The notes beneath the pieces were generated by a model, which did not search any database, had not been told where the DNA came from, and worked only from the letters and a program-made list of their open reading frames with translations. The translations under genes were made by a program, and so were the position numbers. DNA of 33,677 bases from the NCBI GenBank assembly GCA_002787155.1, contig PCVY01000072.1, forward strand, positions 43,072 to 76,748, written 5' to 3'. Source of the DNA: Candidatus Abzuiibacterium crystallinum (GTDB lineage Bacteria > Omnitrophota > Omnitrophia > Omnitrophales > Abzuiibacteriaceae). Shown piece after piece: positions 8,626 through 17,206 of this stretch (the first letter of the stretch is position 1; the number at the start of each line of letters is the position of its first letter).

Positions 8626-9262
8626 ACAATCAATCATACTCATCGGAGGCGGCGACCATGCACTTTGTGTGACCGAATTGTTACGTAAAACCTCTGCTTA
8701 TGAGTTCGTGGGTTATACGGATGTTAAAAAGAGTCAATTGGATCTAACTTATTTGGGGAACGATCAAGATTTCCTGAGTCAAAAATTAAAAACATTCAAA
8801 AATACTTTGTTTGCAATGGGAATTGGTTCAGATATTAAGCTTCGCGCTCTGCTATTTGAAAAATATCAATCGATCGGGTGTCGATTTATTACTTTCATTC
8901 ATCCATCCGCACAGATCAGTCAAACGGCTCAGATTGAAGAGGGTAGTCTTATTTTCCCGGGCGTGGCGGTGGGGCCTTTTGTCAAACTTGCCAAAAATGT
9001 ACTTCTGCATGATCAGACAGTAGTGGAACATCATTCGGAAATCGGGGCGCACAGTTATTTATCACCGCAAACGGTAATAGCAGGAAGATGCCGCTTAGGG
9101 CAACAAACTTTCTGCGGAATTCACACTTCTGTCATCGAGAACATTCAGATTGCCGGTCAAACATGTCTTGGGGCGGGAGCCGTGGTGGTGAAAGACATCA
9201 CTGAAAAAGGTTTAACTTGGGTGGGCGTTCCCGCCAAAGCATTGGTGAAACAAAATGTCTAA
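8618..9262 (+). CDS. neuD: NeuD-family hexapeptide acyltransferase
   Basis: This is a 214-residue left-handed beta-helix acyltransferase of the NeuD/PglD/LegH type. The N-terminal SIILIGGGDHALCV (about 4-17) is the small nucleotide-sugar-binding Rossmann segment of that family. From about residue 95 the sequence shows hexapeptide repeats ([LIV]-G-x4 spacing: IEEGSLIFPGVAVG, CRLGQQTFCG, CLGAGAVVV) and ends with the usual GVPAK. Such enzymes transfer acetyl or another acyl group from CoA to the amino group of a UDP-4-amino-sugar or to a hydroxyl of a nonulosonic acid. The ATG at 8618 is favoured over the TTG before it because AGGAA (8606-8610) sits seven bases upstream. It overlaps neuB by eight bases. 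Confidence 0.85.
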   Translation: MAKQSIILIGGGDHALCVTELLRKTSAYEFVGYTDVKKSQLDLTYLGNDQDFLSQKLKTFKNTLFAMGIGSDIKLRALLFEKYQSIGCRFITFIHPSAQISQTAQIEEGSLIFPGVAVGPFVKLAKNVLLHDQTVVEHHSEIGAHSYLSPQTVIAGRCRLGQQTFCGIHTSVIENIQIAGQTCLGAGAVVVKDITEKGLTWVGVPAKALVKQNV

Positions 9263-10187
9263 ACCGCAAAACGAAATTTATGTTTCGACTGCTTGTTTGG
9301 ATTCAAGTACGCGCGATTTACGGCACGTCATCGATGTGTATCAGAAGATGGGGATTGCGCATATTGAAATAAGCGCACCGCATCCTTACCTTTCACTCCA
9401 AGATTTAGCGAAACTCATTCAATCATATCAAGCTGAAGGGGTAAAGTTTATTTTCCATAACTATTTTCCTGCGCCAGAGAAAAGTATCGTGCTCAACATG
9501 ATTTCACGAGACCCGTTACGCTATCAGGCTTCGAGTTCATTGATTGGTAATGCCGTCAAGTTGGGTCGAAAAACGGGGGTAAATCTGTATTGTTTTCATC
9601 CCGGTTATTTACGTGACGGTAGTGAACGTCAAGATGGTATGTTTGAATTTTACGGAAAGGATGATCAGGGACGCCGAGCCGGGCTTGAGTACTTTATGTC
9701 GACTTTCCCGAAATTTTATCATCAGTTGAATGTCGAATCAAATGGTCAATCATTTTTTATTGGTTTAGAAAACTTATTTCCTTCACCCAATGGCCAAGAC
9801 CAATCGATTTTATGCACGGCAGATGAATTTGAAAGGGTTTTTGAGTCCCCGCTCTTTAAAGAATCTAACATTGGTATTTTGATTGATTTGGCACATTTAA
9901 CCATCGCATCAAGTTTATACGGCTTTGACCGGGATGATTTCCTAGACCGTTTGATTTCTCAGTATGGTGATCGAATTTATGAAGTGCATTTATCGGAAAA
10001 TGATGGCCGGCATGATTCTCATTGGACATTGCGCAAAGATTCGTGGTGTTTAAATGTTCTAAAACGGTTTCGCCAAACAGGTACAAGGCTGCACGGTGAA
10101 TTAACCAAGATTTGCATTGAGCCGCGCAAATTAAACGAACAGCAAATCAAAGATTGCTATGAGTTAGTAAAGGATTATGTGTCATGA
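9255..10187 (+). CDS. TIM-barrel sugar phosphate isomerase/epimerase-like protein
   Basis: This 310-residue protein belongs to the xylose isomerase-like TIM barrel (AP endonuclease family 2) superfamily. Expected metal ligands appear in order: the glutamate of GLENLF, the aspartate of LIDLAH, the histidine of YEVHLSEN, and a late glutamate in HGELTKICIE. It likely isomerises or epimerises a sugar or sugar phosphate feeding the pathway. Genes of this kind recur beside neuB in legionaminic-type loci, but the substrate is usually not established. It overlaps the gene before by eight bases and the gene after by four (ATGA), so it is translated as part of the series. Confidence 0.75.
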   Translation: MSKPQNEIYVSTACLDSSTRDLRHVIDVYQKMGIAHIEISAPHPYLSLQDLAKLIQSYQAEGVKFIFHNYFPAPEKSIVLNMISRDPLRYQASSSLIGNAVKLGRKTGVNLYCFHPGYLRDGSERQDGMFEFYGKDDQGRRAGLEYFMSTFPKFYHQLNVESNGQSFFIGLENLFPSPNGQDQSILCTADEFERVFESPLFKESNIGILIDLAHLTIASSLYGFDRDDFLDRLISQYGDRIYEVHLSENDGRHDSHWTLRKDSWCLNVLKRFRQTGTRLHGELTKICIEPRKLNEQQIKDCYELVKDYVS

Positions 10188-11872
10188 ACGGTAAAAATGT
10201 CATTGAAAAAGATGTGCAGGACTTATTAATTTCTTCAACCACCATTCTTTTGGAAGCACTTAAGCAACTAGAAGAAACCCGCGAACGTATTTTGATTTGC
10301 GTAGATCAAGACCAAAGACTGTTGGGTGTGATTAGTGACGGCGATGTCCGCCGCGCTTTAATTCAAGGAGCCGAACTCAACGATCCCATTGATCGGTGGA
10401 TGCAAAAGGACCCCGTGTTTGTAAACGATCAGTGCAAAGTTGAAGAAGTGATGCGTTTTGTCAGTGATCGCATTCGCGTGGTCCCTATCGTCAATGAGCA
10501 GCATCGAGTGGTGAAGTACCATTCGTTTAAGGAAAAAAAGGGACTAACGGATAGTCAGTTAGAAACTGTTGCTGTGGTGGGAATGGGCTATGTGGGATTA
10601 ACCCTTGCCGTGAGTTTGGTGGATGTGGGTTTTAAAGTGATAGGATTTGATGTCAATAAAACACTTCTCGAATCCCTCAATCGATCCGAGGCGCCTTTCT
10701 ATGAAAAAGGTTTGCAGAAATATCTCGATTTGTTTGCCGGCCGCAACCTAACATTTACAAACGTGTTACCGGAACATCAAGCCGATGTCTACATGATTGC
10801 TGTTGGTACGCCCGTTGATAAAACAACCAAGAAACCAAATTTGGATCATTTGCTAGCCGCGGCTGCGTCAGTGGGCCAAAGCTTAAAAACAGGTGATTTG
10901 GTTGTTTTGCGTTCAACGGTTCCGGTGGGTTGTACGCGCAAAAACGTGATCCCCATTCTAGAAGCCAAGTCGGGTTTATCGGCCGGTAAGGATTTTTATG
11001 TGGCCTTTGCGCCTGAGCGAACGATTGAAGGCAAAGCGCTTCAGGAATTAAGAGTGAACCCCCAGATTATCGGAGGATATGAATCAAAAGCGGCGGAACT
11101 AGCGGCTCGTTTGTTTAATTACATCACCAAATCCGTCATCAACGTCGGATCTCTCGAAGCAGCAGAAATTTGTAAGCTCATCGATAATTCATACCGTGAC
11201 CATAAATTTGCTTTTGTGAATCAATTAGCTGGTTTGTGTGAACAAATGGATTTGGATTTAAATCAGCTGATCGAAGCGCTCAATCATGGTTATAGCCGCA
11301 ATTTTATTCCCAGGCCGTCGCCCGGCGTCGGCGGACCTTGTTTGTCGAAGGATCCTTATATTTTGATGAATGTTTTTGAGGAATACGGCATTGATCCGGT
11401 TGTTATCAAAAGTGCCCGCGCCGTTAATGAATCGGGGCCTGAAGGCGTGTATAAAACCTTGAACCGACTTTTAAAGAAAATCGATAAAAAGATTGAGACA
11501 GCACGGTTGTTCTTGATTGGTTTTGCTTTTAAGGGATTCCCAGAAACCAGTGATACCAGAGATTCCACATCCGTAGCTTTTTTGAATATGTTACCCAACA
11601 AAAGCAATGTGAAAGGTTTTGATCCGGTGCTCTCATCCGGTGAAATTAAGAATTTAGGAATTCAGCCTGTCAGTTCTTTTGCAGAGGGTTTTAAGCAGGC
11701 AGATGCGGTGGTGATTCTAAATAATCACCCGAGTTACCAGGATATTAATATATTCCAGTTGTGCCCGACCATGCGTACGCCTGCCGCGTTTATTGATACG
11801 TGGCATATTTTTGATCCGCTGGACATCAAGCGCATCAAGGGCATTGTTTACGGAGGCATTGGCAATGTCTGA
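10184..11872 (+). CDS. CBS-domain / UDP-sugar dehydrogenase fusion
   Basis: This 562-residue protein has two parts. Residues about 8-120 form a CBS pair, with GVISDGDVRRALI (48-60) and WMQKDPVFV (72-80), matching the N-terminus of PtmE/LegX-type sugar-phosphate nucleotidyltransferases. From about 128 it is a UDP-glucose/GDP-mannose dehydrogenase family enzyme: the NAD motif GMGYVG (133-138), GTPVD (208-212), STVPVG (244-249), the central DNSYRD, and the catalytic cysteine C386 in GGPCLSKDP. The C-terminal GFAFKG is also typical. The dehydrogenase part most resembles WecC/WbpA enzymes that oxidise UDP-HexNAc to uronic acid. A CBS pair on such an enzyme is unusual and may give allosteric control by a nucleotide. 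Length is increased by the extra domain only. Confidence 0.85.
   Translation: MNGKNVIEKDVQDLLISSTTILLEALKQLEETRERILICVDQDQRLLGVISDGDVRRALIQGAELNDPIDRWMQKDPVFVNDQCKVEEVMRFVSDRIRVVPIVNEQHRVVKYHSFKEKKGLTDSQLETVAVVGMGYVGLTLAVSLVDVGFKVIGFDVNKTLLESLNRSEAPFYEKGLQKYLDLFAGRNLTFTNVLPEHQADVYMIAVGTPVDKTTKKPNLDHLLAAAASVGQSLKTGDLVVLRSTVPVGCTRKNVIPILEAKSGLSAGKDFYVAFAPERTIEGKALQELRVNPQIIGGYESKAAELAARLFNYITKSVINVGSLEAAEICKLIDNSYRDHKFAFVNQLAGLCEQMDLDLNQLIEALNHGYSRNFIPRPSPGVGGPCLSKDPYILMNVFEEYGIDPVVIKSARAVNESGPEGVYKTLNRLLKKIDKKIETARLFLIGFAFKGFPETSDTRDSTSVAFLNMLPNKSNVKGFDPVLSSGEIKNLGIQPVSSFAEGFKQADAVVILNNHPSYQDINIFQLCPTMRTPAAFIDTWHIFDPLDIKRIKGIVYGGIGNV
11852..11856 (+). promoter_or_regulatory. Shine-Dalgarno fixing the SDR epimerase start
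   Basis: GGAGG ends eight bases before the ATG at 11865. This selects that codon over an in-frame ATG at 11793, whose extra 24 residues have no SDR character and would overlap the preceding gene by 80 bases. Confidence 0.65.
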
Positions 11873-12845
11873 TGTTTTAGTCACAGGCGGCTCTGGTTTT
11901 ATCGGTTCTCATTTAGTCCGCGCACTCGTGAAGCGCGGGGAGCGTGTTCGTGTGTTTGATAACGAATTTCGCGGCAGTGAGGCCAATTTGGTTTCAGTTC
12001 GATCTGAGATCGATTGGGTGGAAGGTGATATTCGTGACGCGAAATCGGTTCATAAGGCCATGTCAGGCATCCAAACCGTTTTTCATCTTGCTTTCATTAA
12101 CGGCACGGAATATTTTTACTCTCAACCGAAGTTGGTTTTAGAAGTTGGGATTAAAGGCACTTTAAACACCATTGAAGCAGCGCAAGCCAATGGCGTCAAA
12201 AAATTTATCTACGCGTCATCTTCTGAGGTGTATCAAAATGCGGCCGTGATTCCCACGCCAGAGAATGTACCTGCCATTATTCCTGATGTAAAGAACCCAC
12301 GCTACTCTTATGGTGGGGGAAAATTAATGGGCGAATTGCTGACACTGCATTATCTGCCGAAAGGCGAGACGCAGCGGTTAATTTTTAGACCCCATAACAT
12401 TTATGGGCCGGCCATGGGATGGGAACATGTAATCCCGCAATTCCTTGAAAATATTTTTAAAGCCAGTGAAGCATTTCAAAAAAAAGAAATCATACTCCAG
12501 ATTCAGGGAAATGGGCAGGAGACACGGGCGTTTTGTTACATCGATGATGCGATCGAGGGTATTTTAACAGTTGCCGACAAAGGTACGGATGGCGAAATTT
12601 ATCATGTGGGTAAAGACGAAGAAATTTCGATTATTCAATTGATTGAGGCGATTGAGAAATGCTTAAAGATAAAAATTCAAATCAAAATCGGCGAATTGAC
12701 TCCGGGCAGCACGCCCAGACGTTCACCTTGCATTGATAAATTAAAAACCATGGGATATTGCCCAAAAGTGTCTTTAACCAACGGACTCATGAAAACCATC
12801 GAATGGTATCAACGCGCACTCACGGAGAAACTATGTCACAAATAA
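11865..12845 (+). CDS. NAD-dependent nucleotide-sugar epimerase/dehydratase (extended SDR)
   Basis: This 326-residue enzyme is an extended short-chain dehydrogenase. The NAD-binding TGGSGFIGSHL lies near residues 7-17, the SSSEVY strand follows, and the catalytic YGGGK is present (YxxxK). The RPHNIYGP and RAFCYIDD segments are typical of RmlB/GalE/UDP-sugar decarboxylase relatives. It probably epimerises, dehydrates or decarboxylates a UDP-sugar made upstream; following a UDP-sugar 6-dehydrogenase, a UDP-uronic acid substrate is plausible. It does not look like the FlaA1/PseB or Cj1319/LegB 4,6-dehydratase sequences, so calling it LegB would be unsafe. It overlaps the next gene's start by 13 bases. 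Confidence 0.8.
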   Translation: MSDVLVTGGSGFIGSHLVRALVKRGERVRVFDNEFRGSEANLVSVRSEIDWVEGDIRDAKSVHKAMSGIQTVFHLAFINGTEYFYSQPKLVLEVGIKGTLNTIEAAQANGVKKFIYASSSEVYQNAAVIPTPENVPAIIPDVKNPRYSYGGGKLMGELLTLHYLPKGETQRLIFRPHNIYGPAMGWEHVIPQFLENIFKASEAFQKKEIILQIQGNGQETRAFCYIDDAIEGILTVADKGTDGEIYHVGKDEEISIIQLIEAIEKCLKIKIQIKIGELTPGSTPRRSPCIDKLKTMGYCPKVSLTNGLMKTIEWYQRALTEKLCHK

Positions 12846-13975
12846 CCACGAAGAAATTTGATTTTATTCCTATTGCAAATACATTTGTCGGCCAAGAAGA
12901 AGCCCACGCCGTTTTTGAAGTGGCAAAATCGGGCTGGGTCAGCATGGGGAAGAAGGTTCAGGCTTTCGAAGAAATGGCTGCTTCTTACTTGGGCGCGAAA
13001 CACGCGATCGCTTTTAATAATGGGACATCGACGCTTCATGCGGCGCTTTTGGCTTTCGGCGTGGAGCCGGGCGATGAAGTGATTGTCCCGACGCTTTCCT
13101 ACATTAGTTCTGCCAATGCGGTTTTGTACTGCAACGCCAAACCTGTTTTTTGCGATTCAGAACCTGATACGTTTAATGTGAGTGTGGCCGAAATTGAAAA
13201 AAGAATTACACCCAAAACAAAAGTAATCATGACTGTTGATCTCAAGGGTATGCCCGTCGATTTTGATGATATCTTAAAATGGGCTAGCAACAAAAAGATA
13301 AAAGTATTAAGCGACAGCGCGGAATCTTTTGGCGCTGTTTATAAAAACAAACCTGTCGGCACGCAATGTCCGGCGCATAGTTTTAGTTTCTTCGCCAACA
13401 AAAACCTCACCATGGGTGAAGGGGGTTTGGTGACTACCAATGATGACGAGGTAGCCGAGCAGTGCCGCATCATCCGTAATCAAGGCCAGTCGGAGCGCTA
13501 TGTGCATGTAGTATTAGCTCATAATTATCGGCTAACGGATTTACAGGCAGCATTTGGCATTGAGCAGTTAAAGCGTGTCGATTGGATTATGAGTGAAAAA
13601 AATAAGGTAGCCTCTTATTACCAGCAGCTTTTCCAAAACCATCCGCTTATTACCGCGCCCTTTGTACCCGAGTACGTCACGAGACACACATGGTACATGT
13701 ATTGCCTGCGTTTGGATCCTCAAGTGAACCGTGATCTGGTGGTCAAGAAAATGAAGGAAAAGGGCGTTGATTCGAGGTTAAGTTTTCCGCCGATTCATTT
13801 GCAGCCGCTTTACAGGAAATTATTCGGTTACCGGGAAGGTGATTACGCCAAATCAGAACAGATTTTCAATTCTTTCATTGATATCCCTTGCTGGGTAGGA
13901 ATGACGGAAGAGATGTGCCAGTACGTTGCGGAAGTTCTTAGAACGTGCGTAGAGAAATCAGTCAGCCTAAAATGA
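12833..13975 (+). CDS. DegT/DnrJ/EryC1/StrS-family sugar aminotransferase
   Basis: This 380-residue PLP enzyme transfers an amino group, usually from glutamate, to a keto-sugar nucleotide. The PLP lysine is K190 in FFANKNLTMGEGG, and SDSAESFGA (160-168) supplies the pyridine-ring aspartate. NNGTSTLHAAL (62-72) binds the cofactor phosphate and YNRLTDLQAA-like residues lie in the C-terminal half (HNYRLTDLQAAFG). It could be the LegC/PglE-type step making a 4-amino-4,6-dideoxy sugar for nonulosonate synthesis. The ATG at 12833, with GGAG just upstream, is preferred to an ATG at 12758 inside the preceding gene. Confidence 0.9.
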   Translation: MSQITTKKFDFIPIANTFVGQEEAHAVFEVAKSGWVSMGKKVQAFEEMAASYLGAKHAIAFNNGTSTLHAALLAFGVEPGDEVIVPTLSYISSANAVLYCNAKPVFCDSEPDTFNVSVAEIEKRITPKTKVIMTVDLKGMPVDFDDILKWASNKKIKVLSDSAESFGAVYKNKPVGTQCPAHSFSFFANKNLTMGEGGLVTTNDDEVAEQCRIIRNQGQSERYVHVVLAHNYRLTDLQAAFGIEQLKRVDWIMSEKNKVASYYQQLFQNHPLITAPFVPEYVTRHTWYMYCLRLDPQVNRDLVVKKMKEKGVDSRLSFPPIHLQPLYRKLFGYREGDYAKSEQIFNSFIDIPCWVGMTEEMCQYVAEVLRTCVEKSVSLK

Positions 13976-14973
13976 TTAAAACATCGTCTCAAAAAAGACA
14001 ATCATTGTCCGAAGTCAAGAAAGAGCATTTCCGTGCTTTAGATTCGGAATGGCAATCTTACTTGAATTCGAAAACACATGAGGCAGATCGGGCCTATGTT
14101 CAAAAAGTGCCCTGTCCGGTTTGCGGCGGCAATCAGTTTAACGAGTTATTTGCCAAACAAGGCTTTCATTTTATCCGATGTTTTGATTGTACACATGTTT
14201 TTATTAATCCGCAGCTGAAAAGCGATATTTTGGCGGAGCACTTTCGCACTTCTCTAGCCTGGAACATTTGGGCGAACCGGGTTTTGAACCATCCGGAACA
14301 AATGAGTTTTGACAAAGCCAAATACGAAAAATTTATTGAGCTGATAGATCCCTATTTCCAATCCATGAATGAGAAGCACGTGCTGGACATTGGTTGCTCT
14401 TCGGGTATTTTTTTACGCTTGATGGAAGAACGGGGCTGGAAGGTAACCGGGCTTGAATTATCCGCACAAGCCGCAGATTTGGCAAGAGAGCGTTTTGGGT
14501 TAAGTGTGTTCAATCAGTCATTGGTTAACTTTGAATCTACTCAGAAATTTGATTTAATCACTTTCTGGGCTTCGCTGGAATATCATCAAGATTTAAAAAC
14601 CGTTCTTGGAAAAGCAGCAAGCCTTTTAAAAGAAAACGGTATTATTTTAGCTTTGATCAGCGGAAGTTCTCACAGTTTTGCCATGCGTGTCCTGCGCGAG
14701 AAGTGTGCCGGTTTTATTTTTAACCGTGTGCAATGCTTCAATCCGGACAGTTTGAATCAATTATTCGAGTCCTTTGGACTTCAAAATATCTATCAAACCT
14801 CGCTGATTCCAGAATTGGACCCCGTCCTGCGCTACCTGGAAGGAGGCGATCCTTATGAGACGTCATTTGATTCAAAATTACTTGCTGGCGAAGATAGGGA
14901 AAAGTTTGAATCAATTATCTTGAAGAATATGATGGGCTATAAGTTTTTGTCACTTTTTAAGAGGCAAGCATGA
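13972..14973 (+). CDS. Zinc-ribbon SAM methyltransferase
   Basis: This 333-residue protein has an N-terminal zinc ribbon with C48-x2-C51 and C70-x2-C73, followed by a class I methyltransferase core with LDIGCSSG (138-145). This architecture occurs in C-methyltransferases of deoxysugar pathways and in many uncharacterised glycan-locus enzymes. An intact SAM motif suggests it is active. It starts at an ATG in a 4-base overlap (ATGA) with the aminotransferase; a GTG 27 bases earlier is less likely. Acting after the aminotransferase, it may methylate the amino sugar or its substituent, but the site cannot be predicted. Confidence 0.75.
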   Translation: MIKTSSQKRQSLSEVKKEHFRALDSEWQSYLNSKTHEADRAYVQKVPCPVCGGNQFNELFAKQGFHFIRCFDCTHVFINPQLKSDILAEHFRTSLAWNIWANRVLNHPEQMSFDKAKYEKFIELIDPYFQSMNEKHVLDIGCSSGIFLRLMEERGWKVTGLELSAQAADLARERFGLSVFNQSLVNFESTQKFDLITFWASLEYHQDLKTVLGKAASLLKENGIILALISGSSHSFAMRVLREKCAGFIFNRVQCFNPDSLNQLFESFGLQNIYQTSLIPELDPVLRYLEGGDPYETSFDSKLLAGEDREKFESIILKNMMGYKFLSLFKRQA

Positions 14974-16190
14974 GCCGTATTGGAAAAGTGTACGTGGTTT
15001 GTGCGATTGACACGGAAGGACCTATTCAGGATCCGCGAAAGCCGGATATTCTTGATTCATGGGATCGCGTGGATGCGTTAATCAAAGATATGACCAGCAA
15101 GGCCTATCGATGTCAGTATCCCGATTCGGAAGGGAAAGGGTTAATTTATAGTTGGTTCATCTTAACGTTAAGCGGGTTTAAAACCAATCCGTTCAACCGG
15201 CCGATGGGGTATAACATTGTGCACAGGCATTATCTTGAAACGCATGGACAAAATTTTGAGAACTACGGGGACGGCATTTATTGGCATTATCACCAACCGG
15301 CCCCCAGCGGAATTGGCAATGAATGGTGCCGTGATTGGACTCACACCAACGAATATCTCAACATTCTGGCGCACCTGGTTTTGGATGAACATTTCTTTCC
15401 AGCCTGCTTTAGGGCAGGGGGTCGCATTGAAGACAATGATTTATCGCATTGGCTGGAGCAGTGGATTCCGTTTGATTATTCAAACTGTAGCGGTAATGTG
15501 GACTGGGAACGCCGCGAATCTGACGGAAAGAAACTAAAAGAGGTGTGTGATTGGTCGCGCGCTTCACGGGACTGGTTTCCTTATCACCCTTCTTTCGAGG
15601 ATTACCAGATCAGCGGCAATCAAAGACGCTGGGTATTTCGCTGTCCGGATTTGGCTTCTCCAGTTCACCAATTGTCAGAAGCCGATATTACTGAGGCATT
15701 TCAACGCGCTCAAGAAGGTGAGGATGCCGTGTTGGCTTTTTTCGAGCATGACAGAAGAGATCATGTGAAAGACAAAATACATCAACATGCCTGCCAAACC
15801 ATTACGCGCGCGGCTCAGAAATTCCAGAATGTCAGATGGGTTTATGCCAATGCGGCAGAAGCAGCGATGAAAGTGTTGCGATTGAGCAAAACTCAGGCGC
15901 CGTCATTTTCAATCCGAATTCAATCAAACAATCGTTTGATGATCACAACATCCGGAGATATTTTTGGCACACAACCGTTTACCTGCGCAGTCATTGCCGG
16001 AAAATATGATATACTGCCACTTCAAGTGATCGGAAGAGGTAAATGGCTGAGCAGTGCCATCCCGTTGGATTTCCTTACCAAGGTGGGAATTGCGGCCAAC
16101 CATTTAGGCGGCCAAGCAGGTGTTTCGGTGTTTGAATGGTCTGAGCAAACCTTTCACCGGGTTAAAAAAGAGGGAGTGTTGAGTCTATGA
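14970..16190 (+). CDS. DTEG-type polysaccharide deacetylase-like protein
   Basis: This 406-residue protein opens with VVCAIDTEGP, where D14 fits the catalytic/metal aspartate of the deacetylase-like TIM barrel. IYWHYHQP (103-110) gives a closely spaced histidine pair (H106, H108), followed by an FRAGGR segment resembling the family's arginine motif. The fold assignment to the glycoside hydrolase/deacetylase superfamily is an inference from these motifs. About 110 C-terminal residues beyond the barrel look like a small beta domain. There is no signal peptide, so it likely acts in the cytoplasm, perhaps on a sugar intermediate or lipid-linked precursor. It is coupled to both neighbours by ATGA overlaps. 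Confidence 0.55.
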   Translation: MSRIGKVYVVCAIDTEGPIQDPRKPDILDSWDRVDALIKDMTSKAYRCQYPDSEGKGLIYSWFILTLSGFKTNPFNRPMGYNIVHRHYLETHGQNFENYGDGIYWHYHQPAPSGIGNEWCRDWTHTNEYLNILAHLVLDEHFFPACFRAGGRIEDNDLSHWLEQWIPFDYSNCSGNVDWERRESDGKKLKEVCDWSRASRDWFPYHPSFEDYQISGNQRRWVFRCPDLASPVHQLSEADITEAFQRAQEGEDAVLAFFEHDRRDHVKDKIHQHACQTITRAAQKFQNVRWVYANAAEAAMKVLRLSKTQAPSFSIRIQSNNRLMITTSGDIFGTQPFTCAVIAGKYDILPLQVIGRGKWLSSAIPLDFLTKVGIAANHLGGQAGVSVFEWSEQTFHRVKKEGVLSL

Positions 16191-17206
16191 AGTTTGGCAT
16201 AATTGGTTTAGGTTCGATTGGTAAAAGACATGGCCGCAATTTGATTGCCCTTGGTGTTCAACCGTCCGACATTATCGGCGTTGATTTAAGGGAGGACAGA
16301 CGTCAAGAAGCTAAAGAAAAGCTAAACTTAACCAAAACGGTGAGCAGTATTGATGAACTATGTGCCGATAAAATTGATTGCGCTTTCATTTGCTCTCCCA
16401 CTTCTTTGCATACGGCACATGCGAAACAATTAATTCAGCATGGCGTGGCGCTCTTCATTGAAAAACCGGCGGCTCATCAGTTAGACGAAGAATTGTCGGA
16501 ACTTGCGAAACAAATTGAAGCCAAGCAGATCAAAACCTTGGTGGGGTATGTGTTTCGGTTTTCTGACCATGTTCGTCATCTCAAGGCATTGCTGGATCAG
16601 CGAGTCATCGGCCGGATTTTGTCGGTTCGGGGTGAATTTAGCGAATATTTGCCTGACTGGCATCCCTGGGAAGACTACCGGAGTTTTTATATGGCTAAGA
16701 AATCTATGGGAGGCGGATCGCTCTTAGACCAAAGTCATATTTTGGATTTATGCCATTATTTGTTTGGTGAGATTGACGAAGTGTTTGCTTTTAACGGCAA
16801 AGCCAGTCAACTAGAAGTAGAGGCAGACGATTTTGCCGAGATGTCGGTTCGTTTTAAGTCTGGTCTGATCGGATCGGTTCATCAGGACATGTTTGGAAGG
16901 GAGCACAAAAAGTTTCTTGATATCAAAGGTGAAAAAGGCAATTTATTTTGGAACGTTTATCAGTTATCCGTGACCCATTATGACGGTGAAACTAAAAAAT
17001 CAAAAACATACACCTTCGGCACCGATCACAACCAAATGTATTTGAATCAAACACGGCATTTGTTAGATATTTTGGAAAACAAACAGCAGTCTCTGATCCC
17101 TCTTGAAGTAGGGTTGCACACCATGGCAGTGATTCAAGCAGTCGAGCGGTCACAGGCTGAAAAAAGGTTAGTTAAAGTTGGTGAACAGGTCGCAGTGAAA
17201 TCATGA
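16187..17206 (+). CDS. Gfo/Idh/MocA-family oxidoreductase, immediately before neuA
   Basis: This 339-residue NAD(P)-dependent sugar oxidoreductase begins with the dinucleotide motif GIIGLGSIGKRH (4-15). It has the family EKP signature (IEKPAA, 91-96) with its catalytic lysine, and a GGGSLLDQSHILDL segment in the substrate domain. Such enzymes oxidise or reduce sugar hydroxyls. A Gfo/Idh gene directly before the cytidylyltransferase is a recurring arrangement in legionaminic-type loci (the Campylobacter ptm region), which supports a role in the nonulosonic acid precursor pathway. The 4-base ATGA overlaps at both ends indicate translational coupling. The exact substrate is not established. Confidence 0.85.
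   Translation: MKFGIIGLGSIGKRHGRNLIALGVQPSDIIGVDLREDRRQEAKEKLNLTKTVSSIDELCADKIDCAFICSPTSLHTAHAKQLIQHGVALFIEKPAAHQLDEELSELAKQIEAKQIKTLVGYVFRFSDHVRHLKALLDQRVIGRILSVRGEFSEYLPDWHPWEDYRSFYMAKKSMGGGSLLDQSHILDLCHYLFGEIDEVFAFNGKASQLEVEADDFAEMSVRFKSGLIGSVHQDMFGREHKKFLDIKGEKGNLFWNVYQLSVTHYDGETKKSKTYTFGTDHNQMYLNQTRHLLDILENKQQSLIPLEVGLHTMAVIQAVERSQAEKRLVKVGEQVAVKS

Noticed and set aside
11865-12845. Calling the SDR protein LegB (4,6-dehydratase)
   Set aside because: Its N-terminal and central sequence does not follow the LegB or PseB patterns I know; a general epimerase/dehydratase label is safer.
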